DNA from: Acidobacteriaceae bacterium
Lineage (GTDB): Bacteria > Acidobacteriota > Terriglobia > Terriglobales > Acidobacteriaceae
NCBI GenBank assembly: GCA_003134995.1
Contig: PLDC01000019.1
Coordinates: 654,517 to 718,516, forward strand
Direction of reading: 5' to 3'
Length of the DNA stretch: 64,000 bases
In this document: positions 55,420 through 64,000 of the stretch, piece after piece
How the letters are laid out: each line of letters begins with the position of its first letter
How positions within the stretch are numbered: the stretch's first letter is position 1
Made by a program: the position numbers and the translations under genes
The notes under the pieces: generated by a model
The model's database searches: none
Told to the model about the DNA's origin: nothing
Seen by the model: only the letters and a program-made list of their open reading frames with translations

Positions 55420-57933
55420 ATGCCAAAGCGGCGACAGAGTCTTCGTTTCGTCATTCCGGCTGTGTTGGCAACCAGCGTGGCGCTATTCGCCGTTCAGGAA
55501 TTCAGTCGTGGCGTGAGAGTGCAGACACTCCAGTCTGTAGTAGCAAGTTCATCGAAAGAGGCAGCCGGAGAAGGTGCAAAAGCGATCGCTTATGCATCGG
55601 ACTTTGACTGGATTGCGACTCCGTCCGAAGACTTGTCGAGTCCGGGACACAAAGTCGTCCATCTTGCCCAATGTCAGGCGGGCGTGGTGGGAAACGAGAA
55701 ATATTTCTACGTCTATATCGCAGGCACCGGAAATCCGGAAGCAGCGCTCGTGATGGGTGGCTCGTGCGCGGGCGACGGAAACCCGGGGACGCTCATATTC
55801 AATACCGTGAACGCGCATCGCGAGGGCTACACCCTAAGCTCGGCGACATCCGGAATCCAGGAAGCGTCGGTGGCAGCGCGCGTCCCACACCTGGGAGGAA
55901 AAAAAGAGGTTTACAGGCAAGGTGGTTACGTGCGCGTGGGACCAGGGCAATTCCAGTTGCATGCTCCACTTACGCTGACGACAAACCATCAAACCATCGA
56001 TTTCACGGGCAGCTCGGTGGTGTGCGACTTTGATGCTGATTGCATTCAGGTGGGCGACCCGGCGAGTTACAACGCGGTGATTGGAGTAACTTTGATCAAC
56101 CCGCGCGGCGAGCCGACCATTCCTCACGGGCAGCACACATTCGTCACAGTATGGTCAGGGCAGAAAACTCGCATCGTCAACCTTCTAACCATGATCGGAA
56201 AATGTGTCGACCGCTCCTGCGGCACATTCGGTGCATACATCAAGGTTGTCGCGGACCAGGCATTTCTTCTCGACGGGCTCGATACCAGCGGCGGCTTTGG
56301 TATGGAATGCACTGCGAGCAGCTGCAACGCCGTCATTCAGGCCCCGGGACCGTTCGCCGGTACGGGCGGTTTCGGCTCCGGAGGCGACAACGCGGCGGTT
56401 GGCTGGATCAAGAACGTCAACCTGAACATACAGTGCATGGGAAACGGGATCGACTGGCAGTCCGGCAATGGCTTGCGCGTGTCAGACTCAGTCATCCAGG
56501 GATATTCTCAGTACGGGGTGCGGGGCGGACTGGCCAAAGGTGGTTACAACATGATCTCGCTGGAGAATGTTTACCAGGAAGTTGGCGGATGTTCGAATCC
56601 GGCGGGAAACATCGGCACAGCGGGCGTCATCGTGCAAGGCGGCAAGATCTCGATTCGTGACGGAGAGCCTCTCAACGCGAAGATTCCCCGTTTCGCCAAC
56701 ACCGGCAAAACCGCCTACTTTTATTATCTTGTTCCGCACAGTGCGAAATATGGCTACGGCAATGCACTCTACATGGGCGATGCCATGACCAGCGGATCGG
56801 GCACGATTTCTCTGGCTTGGCCAGATATTCCCACGCTGACGGACATGGACATCCTGAAAGTGCCGGCGACGTACGATTCCAATGCCGACTATCTGACGGG
56901 GCCGTATGGAACAGGAAACTATTCCATTGCCACGTATCTGACTCGGGCGGCGGCACACTGCAATCAGGCGATTTGCACTTTTCAAGACGTGCAAAGTCCG
57001 CCGTCGAAGTACACGATGCCAGCGAAGATCTCGTACTTTCCATTTCTAACTTACTGGCCGGGACAACTGGTGCTCGGACCATCTGGAGATGGAAACAGCG
57101 CCCTCGCAAACTCTTGGGCTGAGTTAAGCTTGAATGAGCTGAATGCGGCAGGGCTGGTGCAGGTGAACACGTCCGGCCATACCGGGCAATCGATCTCGAT
57201 GCTGAAGTGCGTCACCATCTCGGGATCGCCGGTGTGGACGTCCTGTCTAGGGTCGGGAGCGCCGGCGACCACGATCTTCACGCCTCCCGCTACGCTGATG
57301 TCCAACAAAATCGGAAACGACGGCGGAATGATGCAAAACCAGAAGGGCCGCCTGAACTTCCTTGAAAGTGGGAGTGGGCCAACTCACATCGTTACGCTCG
57401 TCGATTCCGTTCCAGACAAGACATTCGCGGCGCAAGCCAACCGCGCTGCAAACGATTCCAACGACGCGTTCATCGGTTGCGACACCAAATACTGCTCGGG
57501 CGGCTACACTGGCTTGACTTTGGGCGCGCCAGTTTCTCTCTCGAACTATATTGGCAACGCTGGCGACGGAAAGAATTGGAAGGAACGGCTGACGGAAAAG
57601 GAGAAGACCTTTGCCGTCCCGGTGGTGATCGAGAAAGGCCGCACTTTGACGCTGGGCTCGGGAACGGCAATTTCTCAGATGAAGATATTTACCACGAACA
57701 GCATCTCAGATTCGCGCGTTTCTCCTCAGAGTTGCATCGATGTCAGTGGAGCGGCGGCAGGTGTCGCCGCTTCCGACCAGATTACCGGAGTGAAGCCGCC
57801 CAAACCTCTCGGCAATCTTTCGCTGACGGCCTATGCCAGCGGAGCGGACACCGTCACGTTACATTTCTGCAATCCCAGCACGTCGGCCGTGACCATACCA
57901 CGGGGCGCGTACTCGTTCTTGGCCGTGCATTGA
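55420..57933 (+). CDS. large secreted beta-helix-like surface protein
   Basis: An 837-residue protein with an N-terminal signal/anchor (SLRFVIPAVLATSVALFAVQ). The middle (about 180-420) shows glycine- and asparagine-rich repeating strands like a right-handed beta-helix (QTIDFTGSSVVCDFDADCIQ, GWIKNVNLNIQCMGNGIDWQ, GLRVSDSVIQGYSQYGVRGG), and many Cys residues, probably in disulphides. The C-terminus has a short repeat of beta strands (LSLTAYASGADTVTLHFCNP). It may be a polysaccharide lyase-like enzyme or a structural surface protein. No catalytic residues are assigned. Confidence 0.7.
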   Translation: MPKRRQSLRFVIPAVLATSVALFAVQEFSRGVRVQTLQSVVASSSKEAAGEGAKAIAYASDFDWIATPSEDLSSPGHKVVHLAQCQAGVVGNEKYFYVYIAGTGNPEAALVMGGSCAGDGNPGTLIFNTVNAHREGYTLSSATSGIQEASVAARVPHLGGKKEVYRQGGYVRVGPGQFQLHAPLTLTTNHQTIDFTGSSVVCDFDADCIQVGDPASYNAVIGVTLINPRGEPTIPHGQHTFVTVWSGQKTRIVNLLTMIGKCVDRSCGTFGAYIKVVADQAFLLDGLDTSGGFGMECTASSCNAVIQAPGPFAGTGGFGSGGDNAAVGWIKNVNLNIQCMGNGIDWQSGNGLRVSDSVIQGYSQYGVRGGLAKGGYNMISLENVYQEVGGCSNPAGNIGTAGVIVQGGKISIRDGEPLNAKIPRFANTGKTAYFYYLVPHSAKYGYGNALYMGDAMTSGSGTISLAWPDIPTLTDMDILKVPATYDSNADYLTGPYGTGNYSIATYLTRAAAHCNQAICTFQDVQSPPSKYTMPAKISYFPFLTYWPGQLVLGPSGDGNSALANSWAELSLNELNAAGLVQVNTSGHTGQSISMLKCVTISGSPVWTSCLGSGAPATTIFTPPATLMSNKIGNDGGMMQNQKGRLNFLESGSGPTHIVTLVDSVPDKTFAAQANRAANDSNDAFIGCDTKYCSGGYTGLTLGAPVSLSNYIGNAGDGKNWKERLTEKEKTFAVPVVIEKGRTLTLGSGTAISQMKIFTTNSISDSRVSPQSCIDVSGAAAGVAASDQITGVKPPKPLGNLSLTAYASGADTVTLHFCNPSTSAVTIPRGAYSFLAVH

Positions 57934-58153
57934 TTAAAGGTCTCGTCAGGCCACTTAAATAAAATCTTGGCGCAGTTTTCGCTCTCGCTCGCGGCGCGCC
58001 AGAAAGCTAAAATCGTAATTCTGTCGCCTCTGCGTCGAGAATGGCGTCCCGACAAAAGCCTTCAATCCTTATAATGTGAAACCTGTGCTGCCGAGGAAAG
58101 TGACGGTCATCTTCTCCCGGCGCGCGTGCAAGAGAATTGGCCTTGGCGCTCCT

Positions 58154-59014
58154 ATGTCTCAACTGACGCGAGATCCGAACCTTGACACCTACAACAGCCC
58201 GGAGCTTACATCCCATTATTCGTCTCTGAACTATCTGACGCCCTGCGAGCGGTTGTTGTTTGATGAATATTTGACTCCGGGAATGACGATTCTGGATCTG
58301 GGTGTGGGCGGAGGGCGAACGACTCCATATCTTTCTTCGCTCGCCGGACGGTACGTGGGCGCTGACTATGCCGCCGAAATGATTAGTGCGTGCCAAAACA
58401 AGTTTCCCCATCTCGAATTCGAAAATGTTGATGCCGCCGATCTTTCGATGTTTGCCACGTCAAGTTTTGACGCTGTGGTGATGGCCTTTAATGGCATCGA
58501 CTCACTTTTTCCTGATGAGTCCCGCTATCGGGCTTTCCGTGAGATGCACCGTGTGCTGAAGCCAAAAGGCATTTTGATTTTCTCTGCTCACAACGCGCGA
58601 TCCATTTTCGTGCGGCCATCCTGGAACCCGCTGCGGTTGGCAGACCTGGCGGGAAAAATTGTGGGCAGCGACTCGGTCTTGTATCGGCCTCTGCTCTGGA
58701 GCTTGACGGGCCTGCGGGCGGCGGTCGCCCTTCTACAATCGATGGTCAAGTCGCTGTCTCGCGTTGCGCGCAGACTGCCAACCCGCGCGTTTTGCAGCGG
58801 AGAAGGCTACCTAATGGACGCAGCGCATGGAGGCATGAGAGTCCACGTTTCGATTCCTGAAAATGTTGAGCGAGAACTCAATCGATTCGGCTTTCGTCTT
58901 TTGCGTGTTCTCGGCGATGACTACCCGCAGGTCAGCCGGCTTTACGTCACAGATTGGTACTACTACGTCTTCTCCAGCGCAGAAGCCACTGGAGGAGGTA
59001 AAGATTGCGGATAG
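58154..59014 (+). CDS. SAM-dependent methyltransferase
   Basis: A 286-residue class I methyltransferase: MTILDLGVGGGRTTPYLSSL is the SAM loop, VVMAFNGIDSLFPDE the motif II region, and HRVLKPKGILIFSAHN motif III. I start it at ATG 58154, because the longer frame from GTG 58076 would begin directly after a TATAAT box (58070-58075). No ribosome site is apparent. Its end overlaps the GNAT gene by 10 bases. Confidence 0.78.
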   Translation: MSQLTRDPNLDTYNSPELTSHYSSLNYLTPCERLLFDEYLTPGMTILDLGVGGGRTTPYLSSLAGRYVGADYAAEMISACQNKFPHLEFENVDAADLSMFATSSFDAVVMAFNGIDSLFPDESRYRAFREMHRVLKPKGILIFSAHNARSIFVRPSWNPLRLADLAGKIVGSDSVLYRPLLWSLTGLRAAVALLQSMVKSLSRVARRLPTRAFCSGEGYLMDAAHGGMRVHVSIPENVERELNRFGFRLLRVLGDDYPQVSRLYVTDWYYYVFSSAEATGGGKDCG

Positions 59015-60111
59015 TCCTGCTAAGGAAAATTCCGGACGAGCCATCTCTGCGGCAGTCTTGGAACGACCTGGTGCTTCAGATGGAGCGGCCCCAGGTTTTC
59101 TATAACAGCGAATGGGCTCTCGCTCTGCAGTCTGCATATCAGCCTCAGAATCTATTGCTGTTTCTCGGCTACGACGGCGAGGATTTGGTGGGAGTGGCAT
59201 GCCTGAGCGCGGATGTTCTCCAACAAACCGCAAGTTTTCTCACGGCGACTACCGGCGACTATTGCGAGTTCCTGAGTTCACCGCAGCGGCGAGAAGAGTT
59301 CGTCGAGGCGGTTTTCAATGAACTGCATCAACTCGGAGTGCGTGATCTGGTGCTCGCGAATTTGCCGGCGGATTCGGCGACCCCTGTGGCCCTTCGCTCG
59401 GCGGCAAAGAAGTGTGGTTTTCATTTTTACATTCGGCCGGCATACCTCTGCCCGCAAGCAGAGTTGGGCTCCGGTGAAAAACGCCAGCAGTTGAAGACCA
59501 CGGTGACCGGCAAGCGGCAACTGCGCCGATGCTTGAAAGCGATGGAGCGTGAGGGGCGGGTTACATGCACTTATCTTCGCTCCTGGCCCGAGATTGAAGC
59601 GGTCCTGCCGGATTTCTTCGATGCCCATGTGGCGCGCTTCCGAGCTAAACAGGGCGTCAGCTTCCTCTCCGCGCCTGAGCGCCGTCTCTTCATGGAGGAA
59701 CTCGCCCGAAGATTCTCCGGCACAGGTATTGTGACCTTGACCATATTGAGCATCGGGGAACGGCGCGTTGCCTGGAGCTATGGTTTCCAATTCCATGATG
59801 GCTGGTCTTTGTATCAGACAACTTTCGACACTCGCGACGAAGAGAATTCTCCGGGATACTGCCTGCTTGCGAAGATTCTGATAGAAGCCTGCGACATGAA
59901 CTTCTTGAACCGCGTCGATATGGGGTTAGGAGCAGAGGCTTATAAAGAGTGGTTTGCAAACGGCACGCGCCAGACTCTCTACGCCACGCTAACCACGTCT
60001 CCAGTGCGCCACTTGCGCGAGATGGCAAGGTATCGAATCGCGACCGGCCTGAAACAATTTCCGAAACTCGATGCCGCCATCCGATATGCGCGATCCAGAT
60101 TGAAGGCGTAA
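59005..60111 (+). CDS. CelD/FemX-like GNAT protein (single-module paralogue)
   Basis: A 368-residue protein matching the N-terminal module of the 590-residue protein at 38689: opening IPDEPSLRQSWNDLVLQMER, TATTGDYCEFLSS, AWSYGFQFHDGWSLYQTTFD, SPGYCLLAKILIEAC and VDMGLGAEAYKEWFANG. Both begin with TTG preceded by a purine-rich site (ggagg here). It lacks the second GNAT domain. Members of this fold move an acyl or amino-acyl group onto a sugar or peptide amine. It overlaps the methyltransferase ahead. Confidence 0.8.
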   Translation: MRIVLLRKIPDEPSLRQSWNDLVLQMERPQVFYNSEWALALQSAYQPQNLLLFLGYDGEDLVGVACLSADVLQQTASFLTATTGDYCEFLSSPQRREEFVEAVFNELHQLGVRDLVLANLPADSATPVALRSAAKKCGFHFYIRPAYLCPQAELGSGEKRQQLKTTVTGKRQLRRCLKAMEREGRVTCTYLRSWPEIEAVLPDFFDAHVARFRAKQGVSFLSAPERRLFMEELARRFSGTGIVTLTILSIGERRVAWSYGFQFHDGWSLYQTTFDTRDEENSPGYCLLAKILIEACDMNFLNRVDMGLGAEAYKEWFANGTRQTLYATLTTSPVRHLREMARYRIATGLKQFPKLDAAIRYARSRLKA

Positions 60112-60165
60112 AAATCCCTTCCCCTGGGGTGCCAATCTAGTTATTACTAAAATTGTTCGTTTGCC

Positions 60166-60555
60166 TTGACCCACCTGCCGTTCAGGGCGGTAAATAGCTA
60201 TCAGAAGTGCCCCTTGAGGGTTGGAGCGGTCTGCTTGGGAAAGAGCTTGCTTCCTGAAGATGTCCGAGGCGCCTATCAGGTTGAGCAGTGGAATTTCCAT
60301 GCCTGGGCGAAGACCCTCGTCGAAGCCATACATGAATTCAGGCTGCGCAAGAACAACGTCGCCTCGAAGTTTCGAAAACAGATCTCCGATGTTGAAGCCC
60401 ATCGCACATCGACCAGCTATTCAAGAATGAACTATGAACAACTCCGCAAGATCGCGGACAATGACATTCTTGCCGCGAATATGTCTAACGAAGAATACGA
60501 GGCTTTATCCGTTGCAATGTGGAGAAAATTCAGTGCGGAGAACGGATTGAAGTAA
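60166..60555 (+). CDS. uncertain small protein
   Basis: A 129-residue frame from TTG 60166 whose C-terminal half (NYEQLRKIADNDILAANMSN, then EEYEALSVAMWRKFSAENG) looks like real coding sequence, while the first 40 residues do not. A shorter start may exist, e.g. ATG 60427. The codon use is more A/T-rich than its neighbours. The opposite-strand frame 59989-60402 is no better. Could be a remnant. Confidence 0.35.
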   Translation: MTHLPFRAVNSYQKCPLRVGAVCLGKSLLPEDVRGAYQVEQWNFHAWAKTLVEAIHEFRLRKNNVASKFRKQISDVEAHRTSTSYSRMNYEQLRKIADNDILAANMSNEEYEALSVAMWRKFSAENGLK

Positions 60556-60569
60556 CCTCTGGAAGCACA

Positions 60570-60586
60570 GCCACTCGACGAGTGGC
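60570..60586. other. small perfect hairpin
   Basis: A 7-bp perfect stem (gccactc/gagtggc) with a three-base loop, 15 bases after the uncertain gene. No T run follows; it could be a weak terminator or a repeat. The rest of 60556-60766 shows nothing else. Confidence 0.4.
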
Positions 60587-60766
60587 AACTCCCTAAAATT
60601 ACCTGATCATCGCACTTGACCAACTAATTTCCAGGCGCCTCGGTTTATTTTCCCTCTTCTTCTCGCGCAGCCAAACTGGCTACTACCCTGCGGTTCCACG
60701 CAATCCCGCACATCGAAGCCTTCGCGTAAGATGGTTGGCGAAGTTCTGATTGGAGCAACAGTTCGG

Positions 60767-62689
60767 ATGTGTGGAATTTTCGGCATCATTGGCCGTAACG
60801 CGCGTGTGCCCGCCGACGTGCTGGAGCGCGCCACTCGATCGCTCGCGCATCGCGGTCCCGACGACAGCGGCACAGTGATTCTGCAGGACTCCGCTCAGGG
60901 GGCGGTAGAAATTGGTTTGGGAAATCGACGCCTCGCAATCCTCGATCTGTCTCCGCAAGGCCATCAGCCTATGAACGATCCCGCAACCGGCAACTGGATC
61001 GTCTACAACGGTGAAGTTTACAACTTCCGCGAGGTGCGCGCGAAGTTAGAGACAGCGGGAATTTATTTCCGTAGCAACTCCGACACCGAAGCGATCCTAA
61101 AAGCCTACGCGCATTGGGGCGAGAACTGCCTGCGCGAATTTCGCGGGATGTTTGCTTTCGCCATCTGGGACGCTCAGCACCATCGCCTCTTCATTGCCCG
61201 CGATCCCATGGGAATCAAGCCGCTGTATTTTTATGAGTCGAATGAGTACTTCATGTTTTCCTCCGAAGTCCGAACTTTGCTGGGAACCGGTCTTGTGCCG
61301 CGCGTGATCGACGGCGCAGGTCTGGTGAACTATCTGACTTTCGGATCGCTTTATGATCCGAACACGCTGGTGCAAGGAGTGAAGGCGCTCGAATCCGGCT
61401 GCTATCTGACGTGGGAGCAAGGCCAGGTGAAGCAAGAAAGTTACTGGGACCTGGCCGAAAGCAATGGCGAGAACTGTGACCACGCCGGTGCCGACCCAAA
61501 AAATCGTGGCGCGCTCGAAACTCAGATCGCAGAGATGCTCGATGAATCGGTGCGCATGCAACTCGTCAGCGATGTGCCCGTGGGAGTTTTTCTCTCCGGC
61601 GGCATCGATTCCAGCAGCCTCGTCGGTATCCTGAGTCGAAACGGCGTGCGCCCGAGTACATTTTCAATTGCGTTTAGCGAAGCGGACTACTCCGAGGCAG
61701 AATATTCCCGCGCCGTCGCGCAGCATTTTCGCACCGATCATCACGAGATCACGGTTACACAGTCGGACTTCTTTGCCGCCATTAATCCCGCCATCCAAGC
61801 GATGGATCTGCCCACGATCGACGGAATCAATACATACTTCGTCTCGGAACGAACGCGTGCCGCCGGTGTGAAGGTGGTTCTTTCCGGACTAGGCGGCGAT
61901 GAAATTTTTGCCGGCTACTCCAGCTTTCGCACGGTACCGCGCATGGAGCGATTTGCCACTGCGTGGGGCCGCGTGCCTGGGGCGGTGCGCAATCCGTTGG
62001 CAAATGTTTTCGCGGCACTCGCGCCGTCCAATGACCAGAATCGCAAACTGACCGCCCTCGGCCACAACGGCAGCGGCGCCATCCATCCTTATTTCCTCTC
62101 GCGCATGCTGTTCACTTCTACCCAAGAAAACGAGTTGCTGTCGGAGATGGACCGGAACTCTGAAACCTTTCTGCGTGCCGAGAAACCCTTGACCGAAAGT
62201 CTAAGCCGCGCCCAGAGCCTGGACCCAATCAACCGTGTTTCCTATCTCGAGTCACGTTGTTATATGCTCAACACACTGTTGCGAGATTCCGATTTCATGA
62301 GCATGGCCCACGGACTCGAGGTGCGCGTGCCGTTGATCGATCATCAACTGGCATCCTGCGTGCTTGCTCTGCCTGGGTTGTGGAAACTGAATTCAGGCAC
62401 GCCTAAGCCGCTGCTCGTCAAAGCACTCGGCGGCCAACTCCCGGATCAAATCGTCCATCGGCGGAAACGGGGTTTCACTTTGCCGTTCGAATATTGGTTA
62501 AGAGATGCACTGCGTCCAGTCGTGGAGGAAAGTTTGCGTAGGATCGGGGAAGGCGCCCTCGGGAATCTGATCAGCGAGCGCGCAACCCAAGTTGTATGGC
62601 AGGATTTTCTCGAGGGCCGGACCTCCTGGTCCCGCCCATGGTCGTTGTACGTGCTGCAAAACTGGTGCGAGCAGCACCTTTCGAATTGA
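60767..62689 (+). CDS. asnB: asparagine synthase-like glutamine amidotransferase (copy 1)
   Basis: A 640-residue protein. The N-terminal glutaminase domain begins MCGIFGIIG with Cys2 as nucleophile, which fixes the start at 60767 (a frame from 60731 would block this Cys). LAHRGPDDSG and GLGNRRLAILDLS follow. The C-terminal synthetase domain has the ATP pyrophosphatase loop FLSGGIDSSSL. In polysaccharide loci such enzymes often amidate uronic acids rather than aspartate. A GT2 gene and a second copy follow. Confidence 0.9.
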   Translation: MCGIFGIIGRNARVPADVLERATRSLAHRGPDDSGTVILQDSAQGAVEIGLGNRRLAILDLSPQGHQPMNDPATGNWIVYNGEVYNFREVRAKLETAGIYFRSNSDTEAILKAYAHWGENCLREFRGMFAFAIWDAQHHRLFIARDPMGIKPLYFYESNEYFMFSSEVRTLLGTGLVPRVIDGAGLVNYLTFGSLYDPNTLVQGVKALESGCYLTWEQGQVKQESYWDLAESNGENCDHAGADPKNRGALETQIAEMLDESVRMQLVSDVPVGVFLSGGIDSSSLVGILSRNGVRPSTFSIAFSEADYSEAEYSRAVAQHFRTDHHEITVTQSDFFAAINPAIQAMDLPTIDGINTYFVSERTRAAGVKVVLSGLGGDEIFAGYSSFRTVPRMERFATAWGRVPGAVRNPLANVFAALAPSNDQNRKLTALGHNGSGAIHPYFLSRMLFTSTQENELLSEMDRNSETFLRAEKPLTESLSRAQSLDPINRVSYLESRCYMLNTLLRDSDFMSMAHGLEVRVPLIDHQLASCVLALPGLWKLNSGTPKPLLVKALGGQLPDQIVHRRKRGFTLPFEYWLRDALRPVVEESLRRIGEGALGNLISERATQVVWQDFLEGRTSWSRPWSLYVLQNWCEQHLSN

Positions 62690-63634
62690 GTGATCGCCGC
62701 GATAGAGTTTGTTGCGATGGATAAGATTGAAGAAAAGATCGAAGAAGTTCGGAACTCTGCGAACTCCGTCTCTAGTGGCAGACTCCCGGTCAGCGTGATT
62801 CTTGCTGTGCGCAACGAGGCGAAAAATCTGCCGCGATGCTTGAATGCGCTCAGAGGTGTTGGAGAAGTCTTTGTAATCGACTCGCAAAGCACAGATGAGA
62901 CTGTTGAGATCGCAAGATCGCACGAAGCCACGGTGGTGCAGTTTCATTATCAGGGCGGGTGGCCGAAGAAGCGGCAATGGGCCATGGACACGCTTCCTAT
63001 TGCCCACGACTGGATTCTGCTTATCGATGCCGACGAGGTGCTCACGCCGGAACTCACAGAAGAAATTCGCACCGCGATCCAGAATCCGGCGATCGATGGA
63101 TATTACATCATGCTGCGCACGTGGTTTCTCGGCCGGGCTTTGCGTCACGGCGATGTGGCATTGTGGAAGCTATCATTGTTTCGCCGGGGCAAGGGACAAT
63201 ACGAATGCCGCCTGAAAGATCAGGACGCTTCCATGGCAGATATGGAAGTGCACGAGCACGTTGTCGTCGAAGGCGCCACGGCGAAGCTGCGCAATCCGCT
63301 GGTCCACCACAATGTGGAATCTCTCTCGCGCTACATTCAGAAACACGACGAGTATTCCAATTGGGAGTCCCGCGTGCTGCTGCAGCGTGCGGAAGATAAG
63401 GAACTCCCACCTTCGCTTTTCGGCACCCAGGCTCAGCGCCGGCGCTGGCTCAAGCGCAAACTCTTTGCCGTGCCCGGTTCTCCCGTGCTGCTCTTCCTGT
63501 ATCGTTATGTCGTGCGGTTCGGATTTCTGGACGGCGTGCCGGGCCTTATTTACTGCGGGTTTCAGGCGGTCCAGATGTTTCACACCAAAGCCAAGATTTA
63601 CGAACTGAAGACAAGAACTGAAGACAAGAACTGA
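62690..63634 (+). CDS. GT2 glycosyltransferase
   Basis: A 314-residue GT-A-fold enzyme. VSVILAVRNEAKNLPRCLNA is the family opening, FVIDSQSTDETVEIAR the nucleotide part, and LLIDADEVLTPEL holds the DxD metal site. It resembles KdtX/WaaE-type transferases (WPKKRQWAMDT). The start is GTG 62690 directly after the asnB stop; ATG 62717 is possible. The last codons and stop lie inside a 13-base repeat. Confidence 0.86.
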   Translation: MIAAIEFVAMDKIEEKIEEVRNSANSVSSGRLPVSVILAVRNEAKNLPRCLNALRGVGEVFVIDSQSTDETVEIARSHEATVVQFHYQGGWPKKRQWAMDTLPIAHDWILLIDADEVLTPELTEEIRTAIQNPAIDGYYIMLRTWFLGRALRHGDVALWKLSLFRRGKGQYECRLKDQDASMADMEVHEHVVVEGATAKLRNPLVHHNVESLSRYIQKHDEYSNWESRVLLQRAEDKELPPSLFGTQAQRRRWLKRKLFAVPGSPVLLFLYRYVVRFGFLDGVPGLIYCGFQAVQMFHTKAKIYELKTRTEDKN

Positions 63635-63649
63635 AGACAAGAACTGAAG
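63602..63649. repeat. 13-base tandem repeat at the end of the GT2 gene
   Basis: The unit gaactgaagacaa occurs at 63602, 63615 and 63628, with a partial fourth at 63641. Because 13 is not a multiple of 3, the third unit supplies the TGA stop (63632-63634). Expansion or loss of units would change the protein tail. Confidence 0.9.
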
Positions 63650-63678
63650 TAAAAGAATAACTGGGGCCAGTTTCAATC

Positions 63679-64000
63679 ATGTGTGGAATCGCCGGAATCG
63701 CCAACTGTGGGGACAGGGAAGTGCTCGCGCGCATGACGCACGCGCAGGCGCACCGCGGGCCCGACGACTCCGGGCTATGGGAGCGAAGATTTCCCGACAG
63801 CTCCTACGTTGGCCTGGGCAGCCGGCGCCTAGCCATTCTTGATCTCTCTGCCGACGGGCACATGCCCATGTGCAACGAGGACCGCACGGTCTGGATTACC
63901 TACAATGGCGAAATCTACAACTTCGCCGAACTTCGCCGTGAACTGAAGAGCAAGGGACACCACTTTGCCTCGAACACCGATACCGAAGTCGTGCTGCACC
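63679..64000 (+). CDS. asnB: asparagine synthase-like amidotransferase (copy 2), cut by the window edge
   Basis: The first 107 residues of a second glutamine amidotransferase. MCGIAGIANC places the nucleophile at Cys2 and sets the start; AQAHRGPDDSG, GLGSRRLAILDLSADGHMPM and TYNGEIYNFAELRREL follow. The rest lies beyond 64000. It differs from copy 1 in the second strand, so it is not a recent duplicate. It is separated from the GT2 gene by the 13-base repeats and about 30 bases. Confidence 0.9.
   Translation, partial: MCGIAGIANCGDREVLARMTHAQAHRGPDDSGLWERRFPDSSYVGLGSRRLAILDLSADGHMPMCNEDRTVWITYNGEIYNFAELRRELKSKGHHFASNTDTEVVLH

Noticed and set aside
59989-60402. A 137-residue minus-strand frame
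   Set aside because: It overlaps the end of the GNAT gene and the uncertain frame at 60166; no ribosome site or motif. The plus-strand frame has slightly better composition.
63602-63649. Possible CRISPR or transposon end
   Set aside because: Simple 13-base tandem repeat without spacers, inverted ends or a transposase gene.
23437-64000. Exosortase/PEP-CTERM type polysaccharide locus
   Set aside because: The Wzc, Wzy_C, asnB and GT4 genes fit such a locus, but no exosortase gene and no PEP-CTERM tail were seen in the window.

Overview
The window reads as a chromosomal segment of a GC-rich, Gram-negative soil-type bacterium, most likely an Acidobacteriota (Terriglobia/Korobacter-like). This placement is an inference. 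It rests on the DUF1800 + DUF1501 gene pair, the divergent membrane pyrophosphatase, the very short omega-like protein ahead of rho, frequent TTG/GTG starts, outer-membrane barrel proteins, and intergenic palindromes of the 'ggcacgac..gtcgtgcc' and 'agatccc..gggatgaca' kind. No rRNA, tRNA, CRISPR array, phage or insertion sequence was seen. No 16S or marker-gene comparison could be run.

Layout. (1) 1-6021, core functions: a sigma70-type promoter and long leader, an RNA-polymerase-omega-like small protein, rho, a small secreted protein, a divergent proton-pumping pyrophosphatase (minus strand) and a His-rich secreted protein, with two clear intrinsic terminators. (2) 6100-18000, a patchwork of short units: two tandem outer-membrane barrels; a three-gene operon (56-residue zinc ribbon, amino-acid permease, double Clp-N domain protein with a cysteine-rich tail); an orphan antitoxin-like protein; a CxxC protein next to a seven-heme cytochrome c; a methyltransferase; a DUF4097 protein; a GT39-type membrane protein; a lone nuoB; a Rieske ferredoxin. 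(3) 18087-23143: a Tat-exported DUF1501 protein with a secreted DUF1800 protein, then a GAF/HD-GYP signalling protein. (4) 23437-64000, a roughly 40-kb surface-polysaccharide region. On the minus strand lie an O-antigen-ligase-like polymerase, a TPR protein and a Wzc-type tyrosine autokinase. Divergent from these, on the plus strand, is a pseudaminic-acid-type nonulosonate operon (pseB, pseC, methylase, spsF-like, pseG, WbqC, pseI, WbqC, PIG-L deacetylase, unknown GT-B-like protein, double GNAT protein). After it come a Wzx flippase, a sulfatase-fold enzyme, four GT4 glycosyltransferases, a second ligase/polymerase, an acyltransferase, methyltransferases, a large secreted protein, a second GNAT paralogue, and asnB-GT2-asnB at the right edge.

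How the genes fit together. The nonulosonate genes should turn UDP-GlcNAc into a 5,7-diamino-3,5,7,9-tetradeoxy-nonulosonate and activate it. The unknown GT-B-like gene is a candidate transferase. Wzx, the two Wzy/ligase-like proteins and Wzc would export, polymerise and length-control the glycan. No dedicated PseH was found. Instead the operon carries a deacetylase, a two-domain GNAT protein and two WbqC proteins, which suggests an unusual N-acyl decoration; this is the main candidate for something undescribed. A second theme is the intergenic DNA. Many gaps are filled with self-similar stutter repeats of 8-20 bp, some containing stop codons or a ribosome binding site or forming alternative hairpins.
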